From NCBI GenBank assembly GCA_945643635.1, contig CALZFC010000091.1, positions 415,001 through 479,000 on the forward strand: a stretch of 64,000 nucleotides of DNA. Reading direction: 5' to 3'. Source of the stretch: Allodiplogaster sudhausi. Lineage: Eukaryota; Nematoda; Chromadorea; Rhabditida; Diplogasteridae. Position 1 is the first letter of the stretch. Each line of letters opens with the position of its first letter. The position numbers were made by a program, and so were the translations under genes. Below, piece after piece: positions 34,169 to 45,315 of this stretch. The notes beneath the pieces are model-generated. The model ran no database searches, was not told where the DNA came from, and saw only the letters and a list, made by a program, of their open reading frames with translations.

Positions 34169-34202
<34 letters not shown>

Positions 34203-34232
34203 GCTCTCTCTCTCCTCTCTCTCGCTCTCTCA
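34116..34232. repeat. (CT)n microsatellite
   Basis: Nearly pure CT run lying where the rest of a C-type exon 1 would be, so the repeat has replaced or cut that exon. Confidence 0.95.
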
Positions 34233-34283
34233 AAAACACATATAAAGCGTAAAAAAACGATCAGAGCAACTTCGGTTAGCCAT
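34233..34283 (-). pseudogene. Truncated first exon of a C-type receptor
   Basis: Minus sense from 34283: ATGGCTAACCGAAGTTGCTC, corresponding to C3 ATGGCTGACCTAACCGAAG but with a 3-nt loss and frame disruption; it runs into the CT repeat. The C-type promoter block follows at 34284-34545. Confidence 0.65.
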
Positions 34284-34699
34284 TCTCGATTCGATCGGGC
34301 TGAAAACTACAATTCACTTTTGACTGGTTCGTTGAGTGTTGTCCAGATTAAATATTTGTACACAAGTTGTTCATATATCACATCTTCTTTCTGCATGATG
34401 AAACGAACCTTGCAACTTCTTCGAATCACTCGGCATCGCTGAATGTAATTTTATCGCACCTGTTGGTTTTCCTGCGTACAAATTGAATAAAAGTGTAATG
34501 TAGTTCAGAAGAGAAGTTTCTATATCGAATTTGAAAATAGACGGCTAATTGAGTTTTCTATTTGTCTAGATTGTGGTAGTTATTCATTGTTATTAACTGT
34601 ACAAAATAAGTGCTGGTGTGAGTCGACCTGCTAGCGCGCACCTTACGTTGGTGCTAGGGCGAACAATTGCGGAATTTGCCTGGATAGGAGTCTCTGCGC

Positions 34700-34850
34700 G
34701 AATTTCCAGTGCGAGACGGAAGTTGGAAGCAAGGAAGTGAAGAGAGAAGGGGGAGTGAGACAGAAGAGGGGAGTGAGAGCTAAGAGGGGAGTGAGAGAAG
34801 GGGAGAGTGAAGAGAGAAGGGAGGAGTGAGAGAGAAGAGAGGGAGTGATT
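34700..34850. repeat. GA-rich polypurine tract upstream of receptor A1
   Basis: Repeated GAGAGAAGGG and GGGAGTGAGAG motifs. Similar tracts precede the other A and B receptors (37085-37135, 45830-45895, 48165-48230, 50520-50565, 52838-52885, 55156-55200). Confidence 0.75.
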
Positions 34851-35094
34851 TTTACATGTAAAACGCTATTGCAAACGTTATTGCTCCCCGATAAATTAAA
34901 TTCATTGTGAACTCGGTCAAGAGTCATTGAGGTGGATATAAGAGTTCCTCCAGCGATGGAGAGAGTTCATTTGTCCCTTCACTCCGTGTATGTACATACA
35001 TACAGCAACATCAAGGAAATTTCATGAGACAATTATATTGTCAGGATTATGTTTCAAGTAATTTTTTTTATGTTATTACAGACGTATATTAAAC
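34851..35094 (+). promoter_or_regulatory. Promoter and leader of receptor A1
   Basis: TTACATGTAAA, GATAAATTAAATTCATTGTG and GTGGATATAAGAG (TATA-like, about 34934) precede a GTATGTACATACATAC tract that could serve as a donor, and TTATTACAG 13 nt before the ATG is an acceptor-like site. The same layout occurs before B, A2 and the chimeric genes. Confidence 0.45.
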
Positions 35095-36772
35095 ATGTCC
35101 CACGCTCTGGATACTGCTCTCATTGTTTGTTACATTTTCATTTCGGTCTTCGGTGTCAGTGGAAGTCTTCTCATCGTTGCTGCAACATTTCGCCTCAAGT
35201 TAGAATCTGATAGACGCATTTAAAGTGAATTTATTGGACATTAAAATCAGAGAGAAAGCCTCATATCAAAGTTACTAGAATTTACCATTCTAGAAATAAC
35301 GGAAACTCATGCAACTATCTACTCGCAATACGCTCAGTGTTTGACGCTACCCATTTGAGTGGCCACTTCTTCATGATTGTCAACTTTTTCTTCTTCGATA
35401 GCCGCCGTTATCGGCCAACGTTCTGCCTCGCTTTTGAAGTAAAAACGCATTTCAACTTATAATAGTACTTTAAAAAGATGGATTTCTACATTTATAATAT
35501 AAGAACATATTTAACATATTACCAGTATTTGGTATTCTCGGTGGTTCGGCGATGATGTGCTCAATCGCAATTGATCGTCTAATCGCATGCTTCTCGATTA
35601 ATTTGTAGTCAAATTCATATTGATGTACAACACCTTGGAACAAGCAAATTTTATACTTTACTCCATTGGTCATGGTTTATAAAAGTAGCATTATGAGAAT
35701 ACCCTGTTTCGCTTAATTTCACGACGTGGACTCACCTTATTTTCATTACAATTTCTTTTAAATTTATAACTGCTTCTATTTTAGTTATAATTCCAAGAAT
35801 GGCTTCCTCTACATGACGGCTCATATGATTCCGGTTTTTGTGTACATTTGCAGCATAATGTCGCTGCTAATCCTCGAGCTCGGAGAAGAGTGTGTATAAC
35901 TCTTTGTTTCTGTTTCTCATAGATAAGTTTGAATAACTCAACAGAAAATTGTTTGATTAGAAGATAACAAAATTACTGTAGCAAAATTTATGGTTATGAA
36001 CAAGATGTAATTTAGTGACGTCTTCTGTTGGGCGCCATTGCTGTTTCATAGCGCATCAGGCATCGCTTGGGTGCTCAGTACGACTGCCATCAACGTCTTA
36101 TCGCTTGCCATCTACGGAGTCATCTGGTGGAAACTCAAGAAAATAGGTTTCATACACTCTTTATTTCGTGCGTAAACGAGACTGGACCATAAAACTACCG
36201 TAATCCTCAAAATAAGAATATGAAAGGCGAGAGACATATCGTCGTGAGTTGGGAAAGAATTATTCAAAAACATACATTGCAATTGCCTTTACATGAATTC
36301 TCTCAAAGGCGATTCTTCCGTGCTTCGACGAATCTTCTTCTCAATGTTTCTGATAACTTTCGTTACGATGGGCGGCACAACTTTGACGTTCGTCCTAAAT
36401 TTCATGTCGTTCTATTTTTCTTTCCATGGCCTTTCACTCGGCGGCGAACTAATAATCGGAAGCTTTATCAACATATCGCAGTCACTCAGCGCTGTCATTC
36501 TATGTGCGACGAGGTATACTTTGTTATATATATATATATATATATTTATTTATTTATTATTTTATATATACAGCTTTATCATATTCCAATTATAGTATAC
36601 AAATGTATGATTCTTTCGGCTAATTGTAAGAAAATCTCCTCAAAACGTCGAAAAATGGTCACAAAAATCAATTTATTTCTTAAGCGGAGATTACCGATGC
36701 GAGATGTCATCAATTCTCCATTGCCATTACGGCAGAGTCGAAGGGACAATTGGTGTCCGAACAACGAGATAG
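35095..36772 (+). CDS. SRSX-like receptor A1, seven exons, exon-3 acceptor mutated
   Basis: Exon 1 (35095) reads MSHALDTALIVCYIFISVFG. Later exons: GNSCNYLLAIRSVFDATHLS (Cys-to-Arg against paralogues in AICS), CSIAIDRLIACFSIN, SKNGFLYMTAHMIPVFVY, VFCWAPLLFHSASGIAW, RRIFFSMFLITFVTMGG, NISQSLSAVILCATR, and tail GDYRCEMSSILHCHYGR with TAG at 36772. The acceptor used in A2 (TTTAAG before ATATTACC) is TTTAAC here. An AG 12 nt earlier (AATATAAG, 35522 region) would keep the frame and add four residues, so the gene may still work. DRL motif and TM7 sequence are kept. Status uncertain. Confidence 0.65.
36526..36560. repeat. TA/TTTA microsatellite in the last intron of A1
   Basis: (TA)n followed by TTTATTTATTTATT. 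The same place in A2 and the two chimeric genes carries a longer version. Confidence 0.9.
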
Positions 36773-37395
36773 CACCCCGCATGGCAGTGACAGTAAACAA
36801 TATTCCGATGATTGACAAATTCAATTATGTATTAAACCAGATAAAGTTTGATACAGGAACATTATTGCTAAAAATATTAAGGAATCAGAGTAGGACTATT
36901 TGTCTATTCGTCTATATCATGTGTAAGTTGTAAAATAACGATACTGATTCACAATTTTATTCAGCTAATTGCAGTGCAATATTTGTTTTGTTTTAAGACT
37001 GTCTTGTATTGTATTTTGATATTATTCACTATTTATGGAATGCTCATGAATGTGTGGAAATGTGCTCATTCAATATCAATGAGTTCTTTAGAGAAGGGGA
37101 GTGGGAGAAGGGATAGTGGGAGAGAAGAGAGAGAGTGATTTTTTACATGTAAACCAATGTAGCTTGCTCAAACGTTATTCCTCCACGATAAATTAGATTC
37201 ATTGTGGACTCGGTGGTGAATCATTGATGTGGATATATGACTTTCTTCAGTGACGGAATTCATTTATCACTTCACTTCATGTATGTATATATGTATGTAC
37301 ATACAAGAAGATCAAGGAAATTTCATGAGGCTATTATATTGCCATTATTATGTTTTATATTGTTTTTTTAATGTTATTGCAGACGTGTAAACTTC
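36773..37395 (+). promoter_or_regulatory. A1 3' region, truncated S-unit relic and B promoter
   Basis: About 36990-37090 matches the start of the X/S unit (MNVWKCAHSISMSS frame) but is cut off at GAGTTCTTTA and joined to a GA-rich tract, so no S gene remains between A1 and B. The B leader follows: GATAAATTAGATTCATTGTG, GGATATATGAC, GTATGTATATATGTATG, then GTTATTGCAG 13 nt before the ATG. Confidence 0.5.
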
Positions 37396-39097
37396 ATGGC
37401 CGATGATCTCGTAACGTCTCTCATTGTTTTTTACACTCTCATATCGGTCTTTGGAGTCAGCGGAAGTCTTCTCATCGTTGCTGCAACATTTCGCCTCAAG
37501 TCAGAATCTGATGGACATAATTAAATTGCATGTAGATTGTGAATTTAATATTGCTAGACATTAAAAAGAAAATAAGGCTCATAGCAAACTTTTAAACTGG
37601 CGTTAATGGTTATCAAAAAAATTTTAAAGCGAAGTTCGCCATTCTAGAAATAACGGAAACTCATGCAACTATCTGCTAGCAATATGCTCCGTGTTTGACG
37701 CAACCCATTTGAGTGGCCACTTCTTCATGATTGTTAACTTCTTCTTCTTCAATGGCCGTCTTTATCAGCCAATGTTCTGCCTCGCTTTTGAGGTAAACAT
37801 TTCAACATACCTAACAATAAAACGTATAATACACTAATATATATTTGAGATATTACCCTTATTCGGAATTCTGGGTGGCTCCGCGATGATATGCTCAATC
37901 GCAATTGACCGGCTAATCGCATGCTTCTCGATTAATTTGTAGTCAAATTCATTTTGATGTACATACATATGTACATATGTACAACACCTTTGAACAAGCA
38001 AATTTTATTCTTTACTTCATTGCTTACTGTTCATAAGAGTCGCATTATGAGAGAACACTGTTTCGCTTAAATTCGCACGTGTACTCACCTTATTTTCATT
38101 ACAATTCCTTTTAAATTTATAATGTTTAAATTCTAGTTATAATTCCAAGAATGGCTTCCTCTACATCACGGCTCATATGATTCCGGTTTTTGTGTACATT
38201 TGCTGCCTCGTGACGCTACTTATTCTCGACCTCGGAGAAGAGTGGGTATAACTATTTCGATTTTTTAAAATCTGTATTTCTCAAGGAAAAGTTTGAATAA
38301 CTAATCAGAAAAAAGAACATTTTTCACTAGAAGATGAGAGAAATTAGCAAATTACTAATATTGCTTGTGGTCATGCAGAAGATGGAATTTAGTGACGTCG
38401 TATGCTGGGCGCCATTGCTATTTGCATCGCTCAGTACGGCTGCCATCAACGTCTCATCGCTTGCCATCAACGGAGTTATCTGGTGGAAACTCAAGAAAAT
38501 AGGTTTCGTACACTCTTTGTTTCGTGCGTAAAAGAGATTATCCAAGAACCTTAGCAACTAGCGTAATCCTCAAGATTTAATATTCAAGGCGAGAGACGTC
38601 GTTGTGAACAAACAAGGAATTTTTAAATGCATACGTTGCAATTGCCTTTACAAGATTTCTCTCAAAGGCGATTCTGTAGTGCTTCGTCGAATCTTCTTCT
38701 CAATGTTTTTGATTACTTTCGTGACGATGGGCGGCACGACCTTGACGACGTTCTCCATCAATTTAATTTTGTTCCTTGTGCCCTCCTTTGACATCTCATT
38801 CGGGCACGAATTAATAATCGGTTGCTTTATCCACATCTCGCAGTCACTCAACGTTGTCATTCTATATGCGACGAGGTATGTATTGTTAAATATTCTTTTA
38901 TATATATATATATAAAGTATCATCATATTTCAATTATAATATATTATGCACGATTCTTACTGCTAATTGTAAGAAAATCACCTCAAAATGTCGAAAAACG
39001 GTCACAACAATCAATTTATTTCTTAAGCGGAGATTACCGCCGCGAGATCTCATCAATTCTCCATTGCCGTTCTGACAGAGTCGAAGCTTCACATTGA
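37396..39097 (+). CDS. SRSX-like receptor B, seven exons
   Basis: Exon 1 (37396) reads MADDLVTSLIVFYTLISVFG. Then NSCNYLLAICSVFDATHLS, CSIAIDRLIACFSIN, SKNGFLYITAHMIPVFVY, VVCWAPLLFASLSTAAIN, RRIFFSMFLITFVTMGG, HISQSLNVVILYATR and tail GDYRREISSILHCRSDR to TGA at 39097. Against A1, exon 5 lacks 21 nt (seven codons: HSASGIAWV region shortened to AS), an in-frame loss in the loop before TM5. All splice sites are canonical. It is the only complete B-type gene here. Confidence 0.75.
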
Positions 39098-39614
39098 CAG
39101 TAAACAATATTCACATGATTGATAAATTCAGCCCGAAAGATTACTACATCCTATGTACATACGTTTGCCCATTGGAAGAGCCATGATAAACTGAATAAGT
39201 GATTTCGCTGTATTTTTGGAAGAGAATTTTTAGAATCAGTATTTGTTTAAGTATTTTAGTATTCTAAGCATTAGAAGTATTTTAAAGTAGTACTTTAAAA
39301 ATAGATTTTTTTTTTCTGTATATATTTTCAAAATCTTCGTTTAATTTTAGGAGAAAATCAATAACGAGTGAAAAAGGACAAGCTTGGATGCGGACACTCT
39401 CTTTACTTTTTGTTCTATGATGAATAATTTTTTTTTAACAGGAACCTTATTGCAAAAAATGTGAAGGAAACGGAGAGGGACTATTTGTCAATTCGCATAT
39501 ATCATATGTAAGTTGTAAAATAAAGAACCGATACACATCGCCGTGCAATATGTGTTTTGTTTTAAGACTGTCTTATATTGTATTTTGATATTATTCACTC
39601 TTCATGGAATACTT
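39098..39614. other. B 3' region
   Basis: AT-rich without a gene. From about 39540 it matches the unit that precedes X and S copies. Confidence 0.35.
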
Positions 39615-39782
39615 ATGAATGTGTGGAAAAGTGCTCATTCAATCTCAATGAGTTCTTTATCCTCATGTCACAGAAAGTTAGCAGCCATTGCGAGAAGCGG
39701 GGAGTTGACGGTGGACGTGGAGTCGAAGAAAACTAAAGGAAGTAGAAGATTTTTTTTTACCATACGAGGATTTATTCCTTGA
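39615..39782 (+). other. Conserved small ORF X3 next to S3
   Basis: Reads MNVWKSAHSISMSSLSSCHR, then AAIARSGELTVDVESKK. Nearly identical to the copy at 59273. Confidence 0.3.
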
Positions 39783-39842
39783 TATTTTTTATAATGGCAC
39801 TTAGATGTTAAAATCCAAAAGGGTCTTCAAGGAAAAAGAAAC

Positions 39843-40197
39843 TCAGTTGGGGCCAAGATAGCAGGACTGGTCGGTGCGGGGCTTGGTCACGCCAGGGGCA
39901 GCTAAAAGAACGTTTCTTATATATATAAGTTTTTTTTTTACTTTTAAAGTAATTCATATTAAACTTTTTTTCAAGTAGTTAAAAAGTCGTTATCCCCGAA
40001 CATTAAACAAACGTAGACATCCGTCAGAGAGAATTCCACTGACAGTACTGATAGCCGCCGCCGCTGCCCGAACCCGAGTTACCGGCCGCGGGCTGCTGAT
40101 CCCATGCGTAGCCCTCCGACACGTAATTCTGGCCGCCAGAGCCGTAAGAGCCGGCGCCAGAGGGCGCGGGAGCCGAGAAGTACGCCGACTTATCCAT
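39843..40197 (-). CDS. Small Gly/Ser/Tyr-rich protein S3, two exons, 70 aa
   Basis: Exons 40197-40044 and 39901-39843, intron 142 nt with a TATATATA tract. Same protein as the family consensus (GSYGSGG, QQPAAGNSG, LGPN end). Head-to-head with receptor C1, whose start is about 1.4 kb away. The intron and 3' half are nearly identical to S7, suggesting gene conversion or a shared duplication. TATA box at about 40264-40274. Confidence 0.82.
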
Positions 40198-40274
40198 TGT
40201 ATCAAGCGGACCACGCGATGAAGAGCAAGCGAGAGAAGAATGATGAGAAATGAACACCAACCTTCCCTTTTATA

Positions 40275-41289
40275 CGATTTCCAGAATGCACTTGTTTCGG
40301 ACACCACGGAAGTGCATACGTGCAATTCGCAAAGTTCCTTGCAAAATGTGAAATTTAATACGTGTGAACTTTAAAAGACATCCTCGGGCTTGATTTCACC
40401 TTTGCGTTTGATTCTAGTGGGAAAACCGATTTGTCTGAAATTGGAAAAGAATTGTAAAAATAAAATATTATTTTCCTGCTGACAATTTGCGGCAACGCTC
40501 GGAGCGCGCTAACGCTATTTGGGGGTAAGTCATCCACAGGGTACCGTAACTTCTTGCTTCCTTAAGTTGCATTCTAGTACTTAGAGCTGAATTGAATGAG
40601 CTATCGATTGTGTCTATACGAGCCCTGCCGTCGTAGCAAAGTGGGGAGCAACCGCCACCCTCCAAGTCGCCCCGGCACCTTCTTCCTCCACCTTTGATCT
40701 TCTTCCTCCAAGTATCACAATCTGGCAGGTGGCAAAGATTTATTTCGTTTCCTATCCTCGCTAAGAAGCTTCGGTCCTTTCTACTCTACCATAGCAAGCG
40801 TCAACAGATGGCTGCACTGTTACTATATCGTCGTCGGCGAAGGACCCAGAACATGGACTACTCCACGTCTGTAGCAATATCACAACATCCCGAATCCATC
40901 GATCTTCCGTATGAAGTATCGCTTTTGGAAGATATACATAGACTCCTCTTACTTCAAAATCTTCGCCGTGTAATACGCACATTGCAGGGACTTACAAGAG
41001 ATCAGAGTCTTCTGGAGTATTAGTAGCGCCAATAAACCCTAAATAAAAGTTGCTCATTGTCAGTACCTCTTATACATTCCAAATACGTAGTAAGGGTTCT
41101 AATTTTCGAACCCTTAAGGGTACTTTAGGGAGCTCCAACGTGACTATAAGCGAAGTGTTTAATGAATTTGTCAAGATTAAATTTGAATAAATTAGCAAAT
41201 TTTTACCTCTGATGCTTAGTGGAAATCGCTAAATAGGACAGTGCGAAAACTTGGCAAGAACAAAACTTCGACAATTAGAAAAAATCGTT
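40275..41289. other. S3-C1 intergenic region with an insertion
   Basis: Flanking parts (for example GCTAACGCTATTTGGGGGTAA near 40510 and CGAACCCTTAAGGGTACTTT near 41116) recur between S6 and C2 and between S8 and C3. Bases about 40620-40985 are unique to this copy and open on the plus strand (110 codons, Arg-rich), with no recognised product. Confidence 0.4.
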
Positions 41290-41580
41290 ATACATATACA
41301 TACACTTCTCTTCTGATATGCATTGCACTTCTATTGAATTAGAATGAATGAATGTGGACAAGTCCGTGCAATAAGATTGCATTAAGCGATGCCGAGTGAT
41401 TGGAAGAAGTTGCGCGATTAGTCTTGTCACGTAGAAAAATATGTAGTATAGATCAAATGTACACCCAGAAAATATGTAATCTTGACATCACTCGACGAAC
41501 CAGCCAATAGAATTGTCGAGCAAATTAGGATCTTCGTTGCAACATTCTTTTTTTTTACATCAAAAGTGAACGCACTTTTG
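41290..41580 (+). promoter_or_regulatory. C-type receptor promoter block (C1)
   Basis: About 210 bp shared with C2 (57350-57570) and C3 (62510-62730) and, in inverted orientation, upstream of the exon-1 relics beside S1, S2, S4, S5 and S7. Landmarks: CTTCTCTTCTGA, GCGATGCCGAGTGATTGGA, AATCTTGACATCACTCGACG. It carries the template-switch hairpin at its end. Confidence 0.55.
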
Positions 41581-42805
41581 ATGTTAAAAAAAACCGAAGT
41601 TGCTCTGATTGTCTTTTACGCCGAAGTTGCTCTGATTGTCTTTTACGCTTTCTTGGCTGTTTTTGGAGTCACTGGCAATCTCATTGTTGTTGCCGCGACA
41701 TATCGACTAAAGTCAGCGCGCTATCAAATGCATTTATAAGCCTGAATTTTATTTGTATAATTTTTCAATATTTGTTCGCTGGTTCAGAAAGCTCGGCAGC
41801 TCTTGCAACCTTCTCATCGCGATTTGCTCACTAATGGATGCTGCACACATGAGTGGCAACTTCTTCATGGTCGCCAACTACTTAATTTTCAACGACGGAC
41901 CACATCGGCCATTCATCTGTCTTGCTTACCAAGTCAATCCTATTATAGGAGATCTAAGGCGAATAAATATCGTTCTGTTTTTTTCTCTTAATTTGGCTAG
42001 GTTGAGCTTGAAACTTCGATTCGACACGTAATCTCACGTGCCAGTAGTCAAACAACAAGTTTGTTTCTGGGGAGAGAGGCGAGGAGCAGTAGCACTATTT
42101 CTGTGGATTCTTTACACCGTACTTTTTAAAAAAAATTTCAGGGACAGAAGTTTTTCCCTTATGGTCTCCTTTAAGGGATCAATAAACTCAATCTTTTTGC
42201 TGTATAGAATAATTTTTAGTTAACAAGAATTTTTTTATTAAGATAATCCCAGTCTTCGGCTTCTTCAGTGGCTCTGCAATGATGCTGTCGATGGCAGTTG
42301 ACAGGCTGATTGCGTGCATTGCGCTCAATTAGTAAATTCTTTCTTTCATCCTGTATTTCAATTAAACGAAAGTCATGAATGTTATTTTTTTATAAAGACG
42401 ACTATATTCTTTGCTTAAGTTATAAAACAAAGAACGAGTCGTCTACATTGTCGTTCATATGATTCCTGTCGTCTTCTACACCGGAGTTCAGCTCACAATC
42501 CTTATCATGAGGCTTGGCAAAGAGTACGTTAATTTAACCAGTTTTAATTACTTGTTTCTCAAATAGCAACATGGCTGCTTCGTTGGGGATTACTAAGCTA
42601 TGAAATCTAAAACAACTTTTTGAGCGACTTCATCTGCTGGTTGCCCTTTATGTTCCACGGGCTTTCGCGTGACACTTGGGTCGTGGGCACAACTTTCCTC
42701 AACGCCTCAGCACTTGTAATCTACGGTGTCGTATGGATTCAGCTCAAGAGAATTAGTCAGCGATCCTCACATTGCATGCAACGTTGGCAAGTAAGTTTAT
42801 ACATG

Positions 42806-42859
<54 letters not shown>

Positions 42860-43327
42860 AAACTAATATATGTTTGAAGAATGCACAATGTAAATCGGCC
42901 AATCACTTCATCCCTTACCATTAGGTAACGCCAGCGTTCCCCGTCGCTTCTTCTACTCAATGTTCCTCATCACAATCTTCGTGGTGGGTGGCTCCACAAT
43001 CACCTTCGCCATATCCTTCTTCTCGTCATTATTCCGAAATCCCACCGAAAGAATGATCCAGTCAATTGGCAACAGTCTCTTCACGGGCAGCTTTGTCAAC
43101 ATCTCGCAGTCTGTGAATATCATCATTCTGTATGCTACGAGGTCAGTATTATTTATCGAGTAGTCCAACATTTGTAATCCATGAACAAAGTTTGTGCAGC
43201 ATATTTCATAAGAAAACCTAATCTTTTGAGCATTGACTACCGCAACGCGATCTCATCAATTCTCCGTTGTCGAGATAAAGGAAACGTGAGAACAGCAACA
43301 GTTGCCGTGCCAACAAGACATTTTTGA
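41581..43327 (+). pseudogene. SRSX-like receptor C1, frameshifted, altered start
   Basis: Exon 1 begins at a new ATG within a hairpin (41557-41584) and contains EVALIVFYA twice owing to a 27-bp direct duplication (41595-41621, 41622-41648). Later exons: SSCNLLIAICSLMDAAHMS, LSMAVDRLIACIALN, then exon 4, where AACGAGTCGTCTAC lacks one A relative to C3 (AACGAAGTTGTCTAC). This shifts the frame to an early TGA inside TM4. Downstream exons remain recognisable: DFICWLPFMFHGLSRDTW, RRFFYSMFLITIFVVGG, NISQSVNIIILYATR, IDYRNAISSILRCRDKG, stop at 43327. Intron 2 is long (about 300 bp). Confidence 0.75.
42807..42857. repeat. (TA)n microsatellite in intron 5 of C1
   Basis: At the matching place C2 switches to unrelated downstream sequence. 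Confidence 0.95.
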
Positions 43328-43570
43328 AACAAAAATAAAAAAAAGGAATTTGCAGATACATGCATAACATTCGCGACTATCGTGAACATCTACATATAAT
43401 TTTCTATTTCACATTCAGTATGCAGTGCAGAACGCTTTAAAAAATAGTATATTTACATATACAATTTTTAATAGCCTTTCATTCCATTCCCCCTCCTGGC
43501 CTCTGTTAGTTTTGGTTTTCACTCTTTGCCCGTTGTTTTCCATACGAGCCTGCAAGTAATCTGTTCATAT
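43328..43570. other. C1 3' region
   Basis: AT-rich; no gene seen. Confidence 0.4.
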
Positions 43571-43909
43571 TTTATATATGCTATATATACATATATATTG
43601 ACGAGGGAAGTTCATCGAAAAAAAGTTTTTCATTTGAAAAGATCGATGACGCTGGAAATGAAAAGAAATTATTGTGAACAAGAAATGTACCAATTTGATT
43701 TCGTTCAAAAGCAAGTACATCAAGATTCGCCTATATCGCGTGTAAATTGTAAAATAACGATACTGATATACAACTTATCACAAAGCAATATTTGTTTTAA
43801 GACTTCATTATATACACATATATACAAGACTTTTGCGAATATTAGATATAAGGTCACCCACGGAACTACCTTTAGTCCAGCGACAATTAATACTCCAACA
43901 CAGTAAGAT

Positions 43910-44262
43910 ATAAGCCTCCTTCTGGGAGCATTTGGTCTTTCCTTTGGATCGGTTGCCTTTTGTCATTATTCTCGTTTGCGTTGACCGAGCCTGGTCGCTT
44001 CCAATAGTGTTGTGTTTATAGTTGGTCCGAACTTGGTCCAGCTATTGTTATTGATTATATATGCAGCTTCCATTGTTTTAAATCTGTATATCTATCATTC
44101 CCCCTTCGGAAGGACATACGAACGTGTTTGTGGGCGTCCGAAGAGCCCTTCTCAATCATTTTGGGTCTTGTTCAGGATTTTAAGTGAAATATCGTATTCA
44201 TTCTTAATCGGAAAACATCAGGGCCCAGAATTTTTGACAAATTCACTCTTCATGGAATACTA
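43910..44262 (+). pseudogene. Relic of a membrane-protein coding region
   Basis: Different frames carry hydrophobic runs, VIILVCVDRAWSLPIVLCL and then, after TTTATAG, GPNLVQLLLLIIYAASIVLN. A homologous segment at 58941-59260 has other stops. The same segment is duplicated at 46245-46597. Probably remains of a receptor-like gene; class not determined. Confidence 0.3.
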
Positions 44263-44473
44263 ATGTGTAGAAATGTGCTCATTCATTCTCAATGAATTCT
44301 TTATCCTCATTTCACAGAAAGGTAGCAGCCATTGCGAGAAGCGTGGAGTTGACGGTGGAGGCGGAGTCGAAGAAAACTAGAAGAAGTAGAAGATTTTTTT
44401 TATCATACGAGGATTTATTACTTAGTGACACTTAGATATTAAAACCCTATAGAGTCTTCCAGGAAAAAGAACC

Positions 44474-44785
44474 TCAGTTGGGGCCAAGGTAGCAGGACTG
44501 GTCGGTGCGGGGCTTAGTCACGCCAGGGGCAGCTAAAAGATTTTTTGAAGTATTACCTATTGAACTTCTTTCAAGTAGCTTTCAGTAGAAAATATAAAAT
44601 TTAGAAAAAAAAAATCAGTTTTTCAACTGACAGTACTGGTAGCCGCCGCCGCTGCCCGAACCCGAGTTGCTGGCCGCGGGCAGCTGATCCCATGCGTAGC
44701 CCTCCGACACGTAATTCTGGCCGCCAGAGCCGTAAGAGTCGGCGCCAGAAGGCGCGGGAGCCGAGAAGTACGCCGACTTATCCAT
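44474..44785 (-). CDS. Small Gly/Ser/Tyr-rich protein S4, two exons, 70 aa
   Basis: Exons 44785-44632 and 44532-44474. Differs from the consensus by GADSYGSGG and DQLPAASNSG. Intron 99 nt. The TATA box is intact. An AATAAA signal in minus sense lies about 55 bp after the stop. Upstream sits the C exon-1 relic. Confidence 0.82.
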
Positions 44786-44979
44786 TTTATCGAGACGACC
44801 ACGCGATGAAGAGCAACCGTGAGAAGAATGATGAGAAATGAACACGAACCTTCCCTTTTATACAATTTCCAGAGTGCACTTGCTCGGACATCACGGAAAG
44901 TGCAGGGAATTCGTAAAAATCCTTACAATTTAAATAGATTCTATAATGAAAATGCGCGAAGACTATTTGAATTATTCAG

Positions 44980-45061
44980 ACTAAACAACAACGAGATTGC
45001 CAGCGACACCGAAAGCAGTCAATAAAGCATAATAGAGGTCAGAGCAGCTTCGGTTAGCCAT
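44980..45061 (-). pseudogene. Decayed first exon of a C-type receptor
   Basis: Minus sense from 45061: MANRSCSDLYYALLTAFGVA then GNLVVV and a stop. It matches TM1 of C3 (LLTAFGVAGNLVVV against FLAAFGVIGNLVVV) after an early frame change. The C-type promoter block continues at 45062-45315 in the same orientation. Confidence 0.7.
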
Positions 45062-45315
45062 TCTCGATTCGATTAGATGGAAAACTACAATTCACTTTTG
45101 ACTGGTTCACGGAGTGATGTCAAGATTAAATATTATGTACACAAGTTGTTCATATATTACATGTTCTTTCTGCATGATGAAACGAACCTTGCAACTTCTC
45201 CAAATCACTCGGCATCGCTGAATTCAATTTTATCACTCGTGTTGGTGTTCCTGCGTACTAATTCAATAAAAGTGCAATGCAGTTCAGAAGAGAAATTTCT
45301 ATATCGAATTTGATA

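Noticed and set aside
36220..36933. 237-codon frame over exon 6 of A1 in a shifted frame
   Set aside because: Shadow of the receptor exon reading into intron and tail; the spliced receptor frame explains the conservation.
40694..41023. 110-codon plus-strand frame between S3 and C1
   Set aside because: Absent from the other two S/C spacers, no splice or promoter support; treated as inserted sequence.
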